This document shows, one piece after another, positions 5,179-5,614 of a DNA stretch of 5,614 nt (the stretch's first letter is position 1; each line of letters starts with the position of its first letter). Below the pieces are notes generated by a model. That model searched no databases, was not told the DNA's origin, and saw only the letters and a program-made list of their open reading frames with translations. Location: the NCBI GenBank assembly GCA_004213235.1, contig SHAI01000160.1, positions 1-5,614 on the forward strand, written 5' to 3'. The translations under genes and the position numbers were made by a program. This DNA comes from Parvularculaceae bacterium (GTDB taxonomy: Bacteria > Pseudomonadota > Alphaproteobacteria > Caulobacterales > Parvularculaceae).

Positions 5179-5614
5179 ATTTGGCGTAATCAAACCCGTT
5201 AGCGATCAGTCGTTTCCAACGCTTTTGGCGGTACCCATAAAAATATCGTGCGAAGGCTCCAACCACCGGGGTGCGCCAGCCTGCGTCCAGTTCTAGCTGA
5301 TCTGTATAGCGGGTTTTTTGGTCGCTGAGGGCCTCAAGGGTGACGAGGTGATCCCATTTTTTTATTGTGGCGCTATGGCCATTATCTCGGATGAAAAATT
5401 TTCCTGTTTCTGGCGGTGAAAATTCAATGCCTAAAGTCTGTTTACCGATTGGTAGCCAGCCGAACAAAAGTAATTCTGCGAGATAGTCACATTCTGCCCA
5501 GGCATCGGGAAAGCTTGGTGGATTTATCGGGCGAAACGCAACCAGTCCGCGGGTGACATATTCAAGGAGCTTCGGCGTTCGAGCGTGTTTCGTAACCGTC
5601 TCGATTGGCGCATC
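5177..5614 (-). CDS. SRPBCC/START-like domain protein (partial, N-terminus outside window)
   Basis: The minus-strand frame is open from the window edge at 5614 to a TAG at 5179-5177, giving 145 C-terminal residues. The start lies beyond the window. A TTG at 5467 is possible but would cut off protein-like sequence, so I do not use it. The segment SATIKKWDHLVTLEAL (81-96 of the visible part), then TRYTDQLELDAGW (101-113) and, at the end, YFYGYRQKRWKRLIAN (124-139), follows the pattern of SRPBCC (START/polyketide-cyclase-like) proteins: a strand with W-x-H, a strand with T-x-Y-x-D, and a long C-terminal helix with an RQ(K/R)RW motif. These proteins have a deep pocket for hydrophobic ligands, and many in bacteria have no known ligand. 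No signal or membrane segment is visible in this part. It converges on glyS with 8 bp between the stop codons. The family call is from pattern recognition only; no specific function is assigned. Confidence 0.7.
   Translation of the reverse strand, partial: DAPIETVTKHARTPKLLEYVTRGLVAFRPINPPSFPDAWAECDYLAELLLFGWLPIGKQTLGIEFSPPETGKFFIRDNGHSATIKKWDHLVTLEALSDQKTRYTDQLELDAGWRTPVVGAFARYFYGYRQKRWKRLIANGFDYAK

Overview
The window looks like a stretch of an alphaproteobacterial chromosome. The main evidence is the glycyl-tRNA synthetase beta chain: the class of enzyme (alpha2beta2 type), the N-terminal LLLELLSEEIPARM motif, the moderately high GC content and the codon use all fit that group. The genus cannot be settled from this sequence. 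No tRNA, rRNA, CRISPR array, insertion sequence or phage gene is visible.

Layout. Bases 1-165 (+) are the last 54 codons of an unidentified membrane protein. After a short gap comes a tightly coupled two-gene unit (+): a DOMON-like domain protein (320-952) whose stop codon shares one base with the start of a DUF1343/NamZ-family protein (952-2154). NamZ enzymes are exo-beta-N-acetylmuramidases of peptidoglycan turnover. Bases 2155-2518 hold no convincing gene, but they do hold a group of short repeats spaced 20 bp apart just in front of the next gene. That gene (2519-2977, +) encodes a hotdog-fold PaaI-type thioesterase. A 104-bp gap containing three tandem copies of a 14-bp unit leads to glyS (3081-5168, +). 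On the other strand, ending 9 bases past the glyS stop, is the 3' part of a gene for an SRPBCC/START-like protein that runs out of the window at 5614.

How the genes relate. The DOMON-like/NamZ pair is the only clear functional unit. It is probably translationally coupled, and neither protein has a visible export signal, so the pair seems to work on muropeptide fragments or related sugars in the cytoplasm. The thioesterase and glyS point the same way but have no obvious shared function. glyQ, the usual partner of glyS, is not next to it here. Most of the window is ordinary. The points worth a second look are the DOMON-NamZ coupling, the missing signal peptide and the Gln in the usual PEHG motif of NamZ, the phased repeats before the thioesterase gene, and the tandem repeat before glyS.
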